Both the position numbers and the translations under genes were made by a program. Below the pieces are notes generated by a model that was not told where the DNA came from, did no database searches, and was given only the letters and a program-made list of their open reading frames with translations. This document shows, piece by piece, positions 23,037-34,548 of a stretch of DNA of 64,000 nt (positions within the stretch are counted from its first letter, which is position 1; each line of letters begins with the position of its first letter). Source of the DNA: Aspidiotus rigidus. Taxonomy: Eukaryota; Arthropoda; Insecta; Hemiptera; Diaspididae. The stretch lies in the NCBI GenBank assembly GCA_035079385.1, contig JAVHKY010000001.1:12734501-12798500 (forward strand), read 5' to 3'.

Positions 23037-24600
23037 TTACTCAGCTAGAGCCTTTTTCGAAGTACCTAAATCAGGTCACGGTAACTGATGACGTCAAAAT
23101 ATTGGGGTGATAAACCTTCAACCATTTCCGTTGAAAAATACTTTGTAGCAGTTGGAAAATCTGATCACTATAGCTTCTAGAAAATTATTTTGCGTGGGCA
23201 TGTTTGAAATTTCATTTTCGAAACGAACCAAAGTTCAGAGCATCGATACTCTTGAATGATCGTTCATTCGCATTTTACTATGCAGTTCAATCCCAGCCTT
23301 TCTCAAGGTGCCATCGATGGAAAATATGGTCTGAATTTCGACAGCTCTTTCATTATCGCGACGTTTTTCTCAAGAAATGAAAGAACTCTTAGCTCAAAAT
23401 CGAAGAACGACACATGTACAGAGTTTTAAATGATCAACTTTACGCGTTGAAATCGAGCGTCTGGGTTTTTTTCTTCTTTAAGAGTCTGACGCGAAAGTTA
23501 CAGAAGAAAAGGAAACCAACTTTGGCATCGCATTGTCTTCGCGAGGTGAAAAAGAAGACACTGCAAAATGTGGTCTCTTTTCCTCATTTTTCTTTTGGCA
23601 ACAGCGACGTACAGTGCGGACGGTTTTTTTTTTATTTTCGTTTTCACGAGACTGTTCTTCGGGTTCGTTGTTTTACATTTTCTATTAAATGATAAATGAT
23701 ATCGAATTTCGAATCTGATAAAAGGATAAGATGTTTGTGTTTTTTTTTTTTTTTTTCTATTATTTACGCGATACTGCAAGCTCGTAGAAGGTAACGAAGG
23801 GTGAGCAACGAGAAGGAAGGAAGATGAAAAGAGGAAGTACGAGTACATAAGGGAAAAAAATAAGATATTATCGTCAAAAGTTTGTAAGTTGAGGGAAAAA
23901 AAACGAGAGTACTGGCACGAAAAGAAATATGGAAAGAAAAAGAAGAAAGGAAGAAGTAAAATACGTTGGAAGATTTTCAGGTTCGACAAATTAGGTTCTC
24001 TAGAAGCACACTGTATACGAGGTCTTCATCCGCTAACAAGACTCTGATAAGTTTACGCTCAACTTATAAGCGCTTTTTCTTGTCATAATTTCATAAAGTG
24101 AAGTTGACGGTAGAATCGTGGTGGCAATATATAGGCTATTCTGTAAACCTTTCGCTGATGCCAACAAATTAATCATTTACGTAATGAAGTGAGTGTTTTG
24201 AATTAATATTCTCTCTTGATAAAATTTTTATTTTATTTATACATGAATGCATATTCCCATCGAGTTAAGTAGAGCGTGAGTTTCGAAGAATAGAAAATTA
24301 TTCTTGTCAACTACCTTACTGCGAAGGTGTTCCAAAGTCTCATAAGTACGGACATAAGAAAGAACTATTGATTAAAAAATTATGGATGTCGTGAATTACG
24401 ACCATGATAAGCAAAGGCACGGAGAAAAGTTCTATCTGGATGAACTGGATGACTATCAGCCACACGTTTTCTAACGTCTCTTTTCGTACCACATTCGGAT
24501 ATATTCTTCAAGAGGTTCTCTCTTACGGGTAGAATGGAAAAATTAACATTCAGGGTGGATAAAGATATTGAGATCTGAAATTCCAATTGAAAAACTAATC
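23037..24600. other. Intergenic, nothing recognised
   Basis: Non-coding, with a T-run at about 23739-23757 that makes a lysine/phenylalanine-rich false ORF on the minus strand (23498-23989). No other feature supported. Confidence 0.45.
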
Positions 24601-24604
24601 TATT

Positions 24605-25420
24605 AACATGGACCCCTTTCCTAGAGGGGGCTTTTCGAAAAATTTGGCGGGTGCCATGCGCCGTCCAACCAACAATCTGGAAAACGAAGTTAAAAGAGGA
24701 ACGCTGGGAACCTGTTTTGTGAGTCAAATGGGATTTGGTATTGAAAATTCAAGAAAGCCTGGTATAAAGAAGGCCTTGACCTACTATAAGCCTAGTATAA
24801 TATAGTTTGAGAGTCTAAATTTTTCTCGAATTTCCAGCTATATATTCCAAGTCCCTCTCCTATCATATATGGCTCGAGAGTCGAAATTTTAACAGGGAAC
24901 CTGTTTTATGGGGGGCTTTTTGAGAAATTTGCCGTGCGCCGTGCGCCGTCCGCCGTCCAACAAAAAACTTGGCAAAAATGTCGACTCTCGAGTCGTATAT
25001 GATGGGAGGGGGACTTGGAAAAATTTCGACTATCGAGACGTATATTATATTAGACTTAGAAAAATTTCGACTCTCGAGCTATATATGATAGCAGGGGGAC
25101 TTAGAAAAATTTGAACTCTTGAGCTATGTAAGATAGGAGGAGGACTTGGAAAAATTTCGACTCTCGAGCCATATATGATAGGAGGGGGACTTGGAATAAT
25201 TTCGACTCTCGAGCTATATATGATGGGAGGGGGACTTGGAAAAATTTCGACTCTCGAGCTATCATATATAGCTCGAGATTCGAAAAAAATTTACTCTCAA
25301 ACTATATTATACTAGGCTTAAATTCTATATGACTCATAAAACAGGTTCTCTGCGTTCCTCGTTTAACTTCGTTAAGGAAGCCGTCGTTTTTCTCGATTTT
25401 TCATCATTTCCAGAACGTTC
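24605..25420. repeat. Composite repeat with a 45-bp minisatellite array
   Basis: The block starts with an end module ('ctagagggggcttttcgaaa', 'gcgccgtccaacc', 'gaacctgttttgtgagtcaa'), then at 24893-24960 'gggaacctgttttatggggg', followed by about six units (24965-25270) of the form 'gactctcgagctatatatga' + 'taggagggggacttggaaaa' + 'atttc'. It closes with 'ctcataaaacaggttctctg' and 'cctcgtttaacttcgttaag'. Related blocks lie at 32.0-35.8 kb and 57.5-58.1 kb in both orientations. Confidence 0.85.
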
Positions 25421-25556
25421 CATTGACTGGAGAATTTTTTGACTATTTTTTCAATCTAACGTACTCCACCTAATCGGTGGACGTGTTTACATAAGAATTG
25501 ACCAAATCGATAAACAAAATACTTAAATTTAGTTTTAGTCCATCTACATTCCCATT

Positions 25557-26098
25557 TCATCCCACAGAGGAGTGCGTATTTTTCAGCTCGAACATTGACT
25601 ATTGATTTCACGCTGTCTGTTGCGGTAGCAGTCATAGTTTACCCCGCTATTCATGGAAAAATCACAGAAATTCATTAGATATTGATTTTTTTGGGAATGT
25701 TCTACCTCACCAAGAACTATGATACTAATGTATGTTGTAGTAGACGGTATGGCGCTTCAAATGAAAGACTTTTCCCAGGTGCCTCCCCCACCGTTTTTTT
25801 TATATTCGAGTTTGAAGTTTTGTTATTGCTAGAAACTAGGGAAAATATGATTGATTTTTTTTGAAAAAAATACCATGGATGAACGTTCACATATACTAAA
25901 GTGTCCGCAAGTTACATTGCTGTGCGATCATTATTGTCTGCGATACAGCCATTTGGATGTTAGGCTTGAAAATGACTCTGCAGCCCATGTGGATGAGCGG
26001 ATGGGTACAATTTTTTGGGTTTCGAGTTTTCTCATTGGGAGAACATTTTGACGGACATTCGAAACATTTTTCGACCAAGGCCATTTCCCCCCCCCTTG
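25557..26098. repeat. Dispersed direct repeat, copy 2
   Basis: Second copy of 22497-23036, about 3.06 kb downstream, separated by the composite repeat. It differs by scattered substitutions and small indels. Confidence 0.88.
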
Positions 26099-28024
26099 CC
26101 CGGCTAGAGCCTTTGAGCCCTGTACTTCTACAGTCCGTATAGCCGGACTCAATTCGTAGTGGAGGCTACATTAAAGGTCGAGGGACCAAACTCGCTTCAG
26201 GAATATGAGTTCCGCAATAGAAGAGCCCGTTCGGGGAGCTGTGACATCGTCAAGAGAGACAGAAATGTTTATGATCTTCGATTCAGGCACGGCCGTGATT
26301 TAGGACTGGAGGCTTAAAGACTCTTCGTTTTTTCGGGGTAGGGGGGAGCTCAGCCTCCGCTCCTTAGCTACGGGCTATTTTTTTCCTGGAGGAAAGTTCT
26401 TCTTCAATTTTAGATTGACCAATCGAAAACAAAAGAGATCCTAAACGGCAAAACAACCTGTAAAAAAAAAAAAAGGTTTTATAAGATGGCAACCTCGGCG
26501 TTTCTGATCATTCTCATACAACGGGGGTAGCTTTTGTAAAGCTTAACATACATTTACGAATATGAATATACATTTCTGTGTAGGTACTTTACCAATTTAC
26601 CCTCAAAGCCGGACCTAATTTTACAAGCTGCACGTACAATATGTTGCTGGAATTCTTTGATTTCGACATAAGCGACGCTCATTACGCCCGAATAAATATT
26701 CAGAAAGCGAAATTTTCAATGCACACGCGAGTTCGCATTCGAAAATTTGTTCTGTCGTATAAACGAAGTGCCATATTTTCACGCCGAATCTACAAATTAA
26801 AATTGCGTCACCGACAGACGAATAAAAAACGCCTACATTACATCAAGATAGAGAGAAACTATATACGATGACTGAAATTTTGAAATTACGAGTACGGAAT
26901 GCGTAATTAAAAAACAAAACGAGCAGCCTCTATATGTATAGAAGGACGGTTGTGAGCTTTACAGCATGTACATATTATAATACTGTGAATATGGCACGAG
27001 AAAAACCGAGCAGATGGTTTTCGTATACTGGCGAAATACTACTTGTATTTTCAACGGTCTCCGCCGATAAGATATACGAATTTAATTATTTCGACAAACT
27101 GCGAGCTTGTAATAAATCTCGCTTTAGATTTTTACTGAGTAGAATACTAAATAGTCGCAGTATAACCTGATTTCTGTAGACTATTAAGATACAATCTGTG
27201 GCCGTCGTCGTGAGAAAGCGCGACGTCATTGTTGGACCGTATTATTATTTATATTGTTCTTGAAAAACCGGGATAAATAATCTTCGTCTGAAACTAAGCC
27301 AGCAATTTCAATTTTCTAGACAAATTAAATTTTCCGAGGCAAAACCTCCGAACGCATCTCCAGCCGCTTTAATTAAGAAGACATAATTATGTTCAAAGGC
27401 AAATTGTGTGCTCGTGGGTAGATTCTCGTTATCTTGACTGCGCGAAAGGGGATATGTACGTTTGATAAGAGCGTTGGCGAGCCTTAAGGCATTTGGTCCA
27501 CTGGTTAAGATCTATATTGAATTCAAATTCACCAGATGCTCGGTATAGCGTCATCAAACCTACTGATGGAATACAATGAACACTGGTTTATAAAATGAAA
27601 GTGAAGCACTCGTATCGCAATTATTTGATTCTCCAAGTTACGGAAGGGAAAAGTGTCTTCGATGTAGTTCCCCATAATATGAGAGTGCAGAGTCAGCAAT
27701 CATGATTAGATCGAGCGATCAGCGATCCACATGACAGTGGAGGGGGGAAACGAGGGAGAGTTTCGCACCTCCGAAGGAGCTCGACGCCATAATATTGGCT
27801 TCAGGATCAAACTGAAATGAGGATCAGCTCAGTGTCTGTATTGGGTCAAACTGTGAGAGTCACAATAGATCAGCTCTGTATCTCGACCGCATCGGATTTT
27901 TTCTAAAGAGGGGGGGAGGCGTATCTTGGGGATATCGAAAAAAAACTTTGAAATGGAAATAAATGAACAGCACCTGTTGAGAAAATAAATACTGTTCAGC
28001 AATAAAATAATAAAATAATTGTTA
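26099..28024. other. Intergenic, nothing recognised
   Basis: Short basic ORFs (26641-26871, 26934-27170) have no domain or paralog. This stretch includes the region downstream of the cathepsin B stop, where I see no canonical polyadenylation signal on the minus strand. Confidence 0.4.
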
Positions 28025-29452
28025 CTAAATATCTTTGACGGTAGGTGCAACAAAGTCTCCAAAGTCGCAATTATTGTCATGTCTAGAAATTTTGAACAAT
28101 CCGTTCTGACCCCACGAAGTGTTCCACGAATTAGCAGCCAACCAATATTGTTCACCATTTTCCACACCCCACCCCAGAACACGAACCGCGTGGCCTGCTA
28201 TTCTGTACCCGGTCACATGTTTATAAACTCCTAAAACAAAAAGATGAATTTTCGACTAATACTTCCTGCCAGAAGGTCAAATATGTTGATGAAGTAAGAG
28301 GAGTTTTATTCCGAGAGGATGGATGATGTAAGAAAGCGGGGTCAAGAGATGAATAATTGGAAAAAACTGAAGCCAACCTAAGATACAAATGTTCTGAGCT
28401 CTTTACCTGATTTATAATTGACTAGGTCACTGTACATTACGAAAGTAGCTATTACGCTGCCCTTAAACATGATAGATAACTGAATTCTAATTTCATTGTT
28501 GCCGAGTACTTCTGGTGGACCTGCTAAATCACGAGTGTAAAAAGTAAACTTTCAATTCTGCCACAGCAATCTTATAAAATTTTCCCATTAGCTTACCGAA
28601 ATACCTATCATTTTCATATTTGTTATCATACATAGAGTTTGTGCACTTCGACCGACATGCAGCAGCCATCGTGAACGGGGCGCAGTTATTTATTTTGCAC
28701 GGTGCCACCGAGTACGGTTTACATCCTTCTTTCGATTTGTAATCTCCCCCGGTAACGAGACCGTTTTTGTAGACGTATTCTAGAGCTGAATCTAAATAAC
28801 CTCCTTGACAACCGTCTCCGCCATTTAAACATCGTTCACAACAGGTTACCAGTTCTTCGGTGGACATGTTCTTGTTTAAAGCTCCCCGGGACGCGACGCA
28901 CAACCTGTCTGCAAAAGATGAAGCAACTGAAAGTGCCTAGAATAAGATACTACTAAATCATTTTTACTTAGTCGAAAATACGAGCCAGAACCAAGTGTAA
29001 AGTTCATACCCAGCAGCTTCCACACGATCCTTGATCCTTGACGGCACGCATGACTGTACAATTGGGCCATTTTTGACGAATGTCAAAATTTTGTGGTATA
29101 AGTCTTCTTATCACTTCGATAAAACTCGCCTGTAGGGGTTCAGATCGCCCACGCTCTCTACGCTTTCTCAATCCTAGTCTTCGTTTCACTTCATCACTGC
29201 TGAAATACGACATGTAATTTATTTCAGCCTGTAGGGATAGAAAAAAGACAAATTTTAAATAGAGTTAACTTTTTTCAAGTTTTCTTTTGTGTATCATTTA
29301 CTTACCGTCCACGATAATTTCATCGAGTTGATCAGATCGATTTCTCTGTGCACAGTTTCCATATCTGGTGCCCAACCAGAAATCGGTATTGAGCAATAGA
29401 GAAGTAAAACGCATGATGAAGTCCAGAATAGAAGCATGAGTGCGGAGTTCAT
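28025..29452 (-). CDS. Cathepsin B-like cysteine protease (papain family C1A), five exons
   Basis: Minus-strand exons are 29452-29306, 29228-29010, 28936-28597, 28520-28407 and 28230-28025. All introns are GT-AG and the frame joins to 341 aa, the usual cathepsin B length. The signal peptide spans about residues 1-26. A propeptide follows with a very basic stretch ([15 protein letters not shown], about 63-77). The mature enzyme starts near residue 92 ([15 protein letters not shown]). Catalytic residues are all present: Gln115 and Cys121 in DQGSCGSCW, His287 in [11 protein letters not shown] and Asn307 in ANSWNTSWG. The CCERC...GDGCQGGY block is typical of cathepsin B. The occluding loop ([14 protein letters not shown], 194-207) lacks the His-His pair that gives mammalian cathepsin B its dipeptidyl-carboxypeptidase activity, so this enzyme is probably mainly an endopeptidase (inference). 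Likely lysosomal or secreted digestive. Confidence 0.94.
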
Positions 29453-30110
29453 AATTTTCAGTTCAAACAAATAATAAACGGCTTCTCTTTTCGAAGAGTA
29501 CCTATCGGCCTCACGATTGTTTACCAGCTTACAAATATACCAATCTCGTAATCTGATCTGATATAAGAGTACAGTTAAGAACGTATAATATAAGATTGAG
29601 CGTTTTCAGTCTTTCTCATTAATTAAATACATAAATAAGACGTGTTTTGAAGCAATCATAACGAAAGAGTGTGACGTAATCGAGAATTCAGTAATTTCTA
29701 TTGTTTTAGGAGATAGAGCGCTATGCTAAAACGAATGCATGGGGATCTAAACTCGAGATCGCGAAGATAGCCGACACCTATCGCCTTGACCATTCGTTCA
29801 AAGTTTTCTCTTCCCTCATTAAGATTATAGACGACACCTATTCGACGCTCAACTACACCATAATAATTACGATTAATAATCCAAAATGAAGATCAGTGAC
29901 TACTCCCCGCGTCTGACAAATCGCGACAGTATTTCGGCAGTGCCAGAATTTGCTCCACGTCGGCAGCAATTCGGCAGCAATCCGACTAAAGCTCCAACCA
30001 ATCAGAAACAGAACGCTTTGGGACGGGCCGACTGCATTCCGACAAAAAAAGCGTTGACAGTTGGGTTACTGCCGAAATGCTGCCGGAGTGTTTATTTTAG
30101 AATATTTATT
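29453..30110. other. Upstream of cathepsin B; Cys/Gly-rich inverted-repeat segment
   Basis: No convincing promoter motif for cathepsin B was seen in 29453-29600. At about 29920-30095 the motifs 'tcggcag', 'gtcggcagcaattcggcagc' and, inverted, 'ttactgccgaaatgctgccg' form an imperfect palindrome directly abutting the mitochondrial-like insert. It may be a small TIR element. Confidence 0.35.
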
Positions 30111-31525
30111 TGTAAAGATATATTTTTTGATATAATTTATTTAATTAAATTGAATAATTTTTTTTTTTTTTTAGAATTATTTATTTCTTAATAAATTATT
30201 TATTAATAAAATTATTAAATTAAAATTATTAAAAAATAAATAATAAATGGAAAAATACAAAAAAAATATTTGTTCTCATATAATTTTTAACATTAAATTA
30301 TTTTGAATTTAAAAATAATTTTTATATTTATATTTAATAAAATTATTATTTATGATTATAATTTATTAAGTAAAATTATTAATTTTTTAAAAATTAATTA
30401 TAAAGATTTAAAATTAAATTTTAAATTATATTAAAATTAAATTTAAATTTTAATATGTACATAATTGCCCGTCAATTCAAAATTTTATTCAATAATTATA
30501 AGAAAAATAATAATTCAAATGAAATCAATAAAATTTCAATATCAACAAATGAATATTATTTTAATAAATACATTGTTAAAAAAAATTAATTTTACAATTT
30601 TTTATTACCCCAATAAAATTTATTAAATGAAAAAATTCTAATGAATAAAATTTTTAAGGTCTTTTTGTCTTTAATAAACATTATATTATTTTAAATTTAA
30701 AAATAATTTTTATATTTATATTTAAAAAAACTATAACATTTGAAACCATTATTATTTTATTGTTTTTACCAAACTTGAATAAATCAAAAATTTTTAATAG
30801 TAAATTTATTTTAATTAGAAAAACTTTAATTTATATTTTAACTAAATTTAAAAATATTATAATACAAATCATTCCAAATCTACCTAACTTTAAAATGACA
30901 GAAGATGGTAAAATTGAAAGATTTATTGAAACTTCACAATGAACTTTTATTAATTCTAATAATTGACTATTAATTTGAATTTTTATAGAAATATTTATAT
31001 TTATCATTTTCTTAATGGCAAAATTTATAGTTATTAATCATAATATTATGTTTAAATTTAAGATAAATATAATATTATGAGAAATTGAATGGATTATAGG
31101 TATAATATTTATTATATTTTAAATAAATCAAAAATTTTTAATAATAAATTTATTTTAATTGGAAAACTTTTTATTTATATTTCAACTATATTAATAATTT
31201 TAATTTCTTTTATTGGATCTAAACCATCTAAAGAACCTTACATTATAATTGTAAATAATAAATGAATAATTATTTATTTTTTAATATTTATTTTAATTTA
31301 TCTTAATAAATAAATTATTAATAAAATTATTAAATAAAAATTATTAAAAAATAAATAATAATTCAAAGGAAATTGAGATCTTTTCATAAAAAAACAAAAT
31401 ATAAACAAATAATTAATAATAATATTAAAATTTAATATTACATTATTTTTAGAATAAATGTAATAATAAAAAATTATTATTAAAATTAAAATATCTCCTC
31501 ATCGATTAAACAATATTACTGATCA
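30110..31525. pseudogene. Nuclear mitochondrial DNA insert (rRNA, cytb C-terminus and other remnants)
   Basis: An extremely AT-rich block with mitochondrial signatures. 'atgtacataattgcccgtca' (about 30455) resembles the 3' end of 12S rRNA. 'aaggtctttttgtcttt' (about 30656) resembles the 16S rRNA 'ggtcttctcgtcttt' site. The frame 30895-31120 needs TGA as Trp and includes NSNNWLLIWIFIEIFIF, similar to the nad2 'SNSWLxxWMGLEINLLSF' region. The frame 31129-31311 ends with LISFIGSKPSKEPYIIIV, like the cytb C-terminal 'WIG-PVE-PYI-IG' block, again with TGA as Trp. The first 60 bp or so of the two protein-like stretches are near-duplicates (30779-30838 and 31127-31186). All are non-functional in the nucleus. 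Confidence 0.65.
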
Positions 31526-32039
31526 GCGTGACTAAAAGCGCCTCAGATCACTCGGCCACTTGGTCTTTGGGAAAAAAGGCATAAAACAGTATATTATATC
31601 AACCTTCAAACCCAACCACAGCTGATTTTTTAAACAATTGTCTTACATTTTTTTTATCACGAAAATTTTTTAATTCATTTCCCAAATATCTTAAAGTATT
31701 TTGTTTTTTACCCTTTAAATTATTTTTTACTGAAAGTGGACGCAAGATCAAACTTTACTTTAACGTTAAATTAATATTGGCGAGACAAGTTGTAAATTGA
31801 GTACAAGAGTCTCGAAACACGAAAGAACCGCACACCTTTTGGCAAGTGGTCACAGTTTTGACAAGAAGTTTTGAGTTCACCTTATACATAAGGAGAGTAT
31901 TGAGGGTAGACGTCGTATACTGGAGAGCATCGAAATCCTTAAGGCCGCATCTCATAATACATATAGTAAAAGGGGATACCTCTTTTCATACACTCGCTAA
32001 TCAGCTCTACAAACACAGCGTTAATCATGACTAATTTAT
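31526..32039. other. Nothing recognised
   Basis: Ordinary intergenic sequence between the mitochondrial insert and the next composite repeat. The overlapping plus and minus ORFs at 31755-32034 lack any domain. Confidence 0.4.
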
Positions 32040-32470
32040 TTATGGTTTGTGTCTTCATGTCTCGATTTTAACGGAGAACCTGCTGTATGCTTTTTTTTTT
32101 AAATTTGTCGTGCGCCGTCCGACCGAAAACTTGTAAAAATTTCGACTCTCGAGCTATAAATTATAGGAGGGGGACCTATAAAAGTTCCCACTCTTGAGTT
32201 ATATATCGCAGCAGGGGGATCTTAGTAAACTTTCGAGTCGTGACACGTAATATATGATAGAAGGGGAGGGGGGACTTATGGTGTTTGAAGCATTGCATAT
32301 CCGTCTTATTGAAGGGGTTAGACCACATGGTGTACAAAGCATTGTATGTCTCATTACTTGGAGGGGCCATCCTAATGCGAGTTACGTCAAGTGCGTCAAG
32401 TATTATTTTTCAACCCATAGAATGGGTTCCCTGCGTTCCTCGTTTAACATCGTGTTTTTTCATGTCTTTT
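32040..32470. repeat. Composite repeat block with decayed minisatellite units
   Basis: Contains 'ggagaacctgctgtatg', 'gtgcgccgtccgacc', two or three units of 'actctcgagctataaattat' type with 'aggagggggac', and a closing 'ggttccctgcgttcctcgtt'. A spacer module 'ttgaaggggttagaccacat / ggtgtacaaagcattg' recurs near 33130, 33930 and 34970. Confidence 0.75.
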
Positions 32471-33000
32471 TGAATGTTCGATATTTGTTAGCATGATTAT
32501 AGTCTTTTGTACTGAAACGTGTCGCCTGTGCTTATACTCCTCAGTGAGGATATATTCCCAATAAAAATGTTGCGGATTCAGTAATTTTTGAAATATTTCG
32601 TCATTATGGTCCGGTTGTGCACGAACCAACAACCCTGTTCAAATCAGATAAAGACCCCACACGATTGGTGGAACATCCTTGCGATACATTATAGGTATTG
32701 CAAAATATAAGCTTTTGACTTTAATGAACTTGATGGTGTGAGGATCCGGGAAACTTGAGGCCGGAACATAAAACTGGGTTTGTATTTCACCTTTTTCACA
32801 AAGACTTCTTCGAGTGGAAAAGTAGCGATCATAAAAAGTGAGTTATATAGATTTAATCCACCACCTACAATTTCTGAATGGTATGAATGATTGAATTTGG
32901 AGTTTGAAAATACAGTGAGCATTATTAAGATTGCTCACATTTCTGAATACACCCAATATCTTTCGGTCGTGATGAGATCTACAAATAAAATTAATTATCA
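32471..33000. other. Nothing recognised
   Basis: No supported gene or repeat; short minus-strand ORFs have no domain. Confidence 0.4.
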
Positions 33001-33990
33001 AAAAAGACAGCTTCTTTAACAATGTTAAATGAGGAACGAAGGGAACCTGTTATGTGGGTTGAAAAATAATACATGACATGACCCGCATAAGAATTGCCTC
33101 TTCAAGTAACTAGATATACAATACTTCATACACCAATTGGCTTGGCCCCTTCAATGAGCCAGATATGCAAGGCTTCAAACACCATAAGTCCCCTTTCCAT
33201 CATTACGGCTCGCGAGTTGAAATTTTAACAAGTGCTACTCCTGTCGTATACAGTTTGAGCGTTGAATTTTTTCCATGTTTGTGGTTAGACGGCGCACGGC
33301 AAATTTTTCAAATTAAAAAAACAATAGAACAGGTCCCCTGTTAAAATTTTGACTCTCGAGCAGTATATTACGAGTGTGATAGGAGAGTGACTTGGAACAA
33401 ACGACGGCTTCCTTAACGAAGTTAAACGAGGAACGCAGGGAACCTGTTTTATGAGTCAAGTGGGATTTGGTATTGAAAATTTAAGGAAGCCTAGACGTAG
33501 ATAATGCTAGTATAAAGAAGGCTTGAACCTACTATAAGCCTAGTATAATATATGTTGAGAGTCTAAATTTTTCTATCTCGATTTTTCTAAGTCCCTCTCC
33601 TATCATAATATAGCTTCAGAGTTGAAATTTCAAATTTGTCCAAGTCCCTCTCCTATCATGTATGGCTCGATAGTCGAAATTGTTCCAAGTCCCCCTCCTA
33701 TCATATATTGTTCGAGAGTCGAAATTTTTCCAAGTTTTTGTTGGACGGCACACGGCGGACGCCAAATTTCTCAAAAAGCCCCCCATAAAACAGGTTCCCT
33801 GTTAAAAACTTACGGATTCTTCAACGGAGTTGAATCGTCGAGAGGGGGACGCGCGGACGGACGCGGACGCAGGGAACCTATCTTATGGGATACATTAAAA
33901 GAGCGTTCCAAATCTTATGGTGTTTGAAGCGTTGCATATCTAGCTCATTGAAGGGGCTTGATGTATGGGATATTGCATACCTAATCACTT
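33001..33990. repeat. Composite repeat block, mixed orientation
   Basis: Holds 'gttaaacgaggaacgcaggg' (33420), 'aacctgttttatgagtcaag', the module 'gcctagtataatatatgttg', inverted minisatellite units at about 33590-33740 ('ccaagtccctctcctatcat') and the inverted end module 'ctcaaaaagccccccataaa' (33770). Orientation changes within 700 bp, so this is a mosaic of several insertions. Confidence 0.8.
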
Positions 33991-34018
33991 GAAGGGGCTA
34001 TTTTGATCAGGATATACC

Positions 34019-34548
34019 TGGTGGGGCAGAAAGATGTTACCACTTCAATGGGAGTTTGCGCTAAATCTGTTGTAGCGCGAAAATGTATAACATTAGACGA
34101 ATAGTTTAAATGTACAAATTTTGTATCTCAATTTTATCTTTAATTTGAGCCATATCCGAAGTTTCTCCGACTTTTAGCCAAAATATCATTTAATTTTAAT
34201 TTTAAATTTAATTATTATAATTTAATTTATATTTTTATTACTATTATTATTTTAATGAAATGAAATTATAATTCTAATTTATTAAAATTTATTTATAATT
34301 ATAAAAATTTCTTAATAAATTTATCAATACAACCATCACTTTTGATACTTATTATATCAGAATTAATATTTTTTTCGGCCTTTTTTATGGACCAAAATGT
34401 GACAAATATTGACCAATTTGCCAAGATTTCCATAATAGGAAATTGAAAAATCACCCACTTCCAAGCTTCATAGGGTTATTTAGAAATTTTTTTCGGAATC
34501 AACGTTAAATTTCACTTTCCAATCGGATTAAATATGGAAGTTTGAACA
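34019..34548. mobile_element. Copy of the TIR element seen at 61.9 kb, split by an AT-rich insert
   Basis: The left half (34025-34185) shares 'aaagatgtta', 'ctgttgtagcgcgaa' and 'tttgtatctcaattttatct' with 61907-62448. The right half (34375-34548) shares 'tttgccaagatttcc' and 'gaagtttgaacaat'-like blocks. Between them, about 34187-34335 is over 85% A+T and resembles the mitochondrial-like inserts elsewhere. The terminal repeats are eroded. Confidence 0.6.

Noticed and set aside
23498..23989. 163-codon minus-strand ORF with signal-like Phe/Ser-rich start
   Set aside because: It reads through a poly-T/poly-A run and purine-rich sequence; the composition is low-complexity (KKKKK, FFFFF) and there is no domain.
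30760..30942. 60-codon nuclear ORF in the AT-rich block
   Set aside because: It lies in a mitochondrial-like insert, and continuation requires TGA as Trp, so it is not a nuclear gene.
31380..31500. Regular AT repeats that could suggest a CRISPR-like or origin array
   Set aside because: Low-complexity mitochondrial-like DNA in an insect-type nuclear context; there are no spaced identical repeats.
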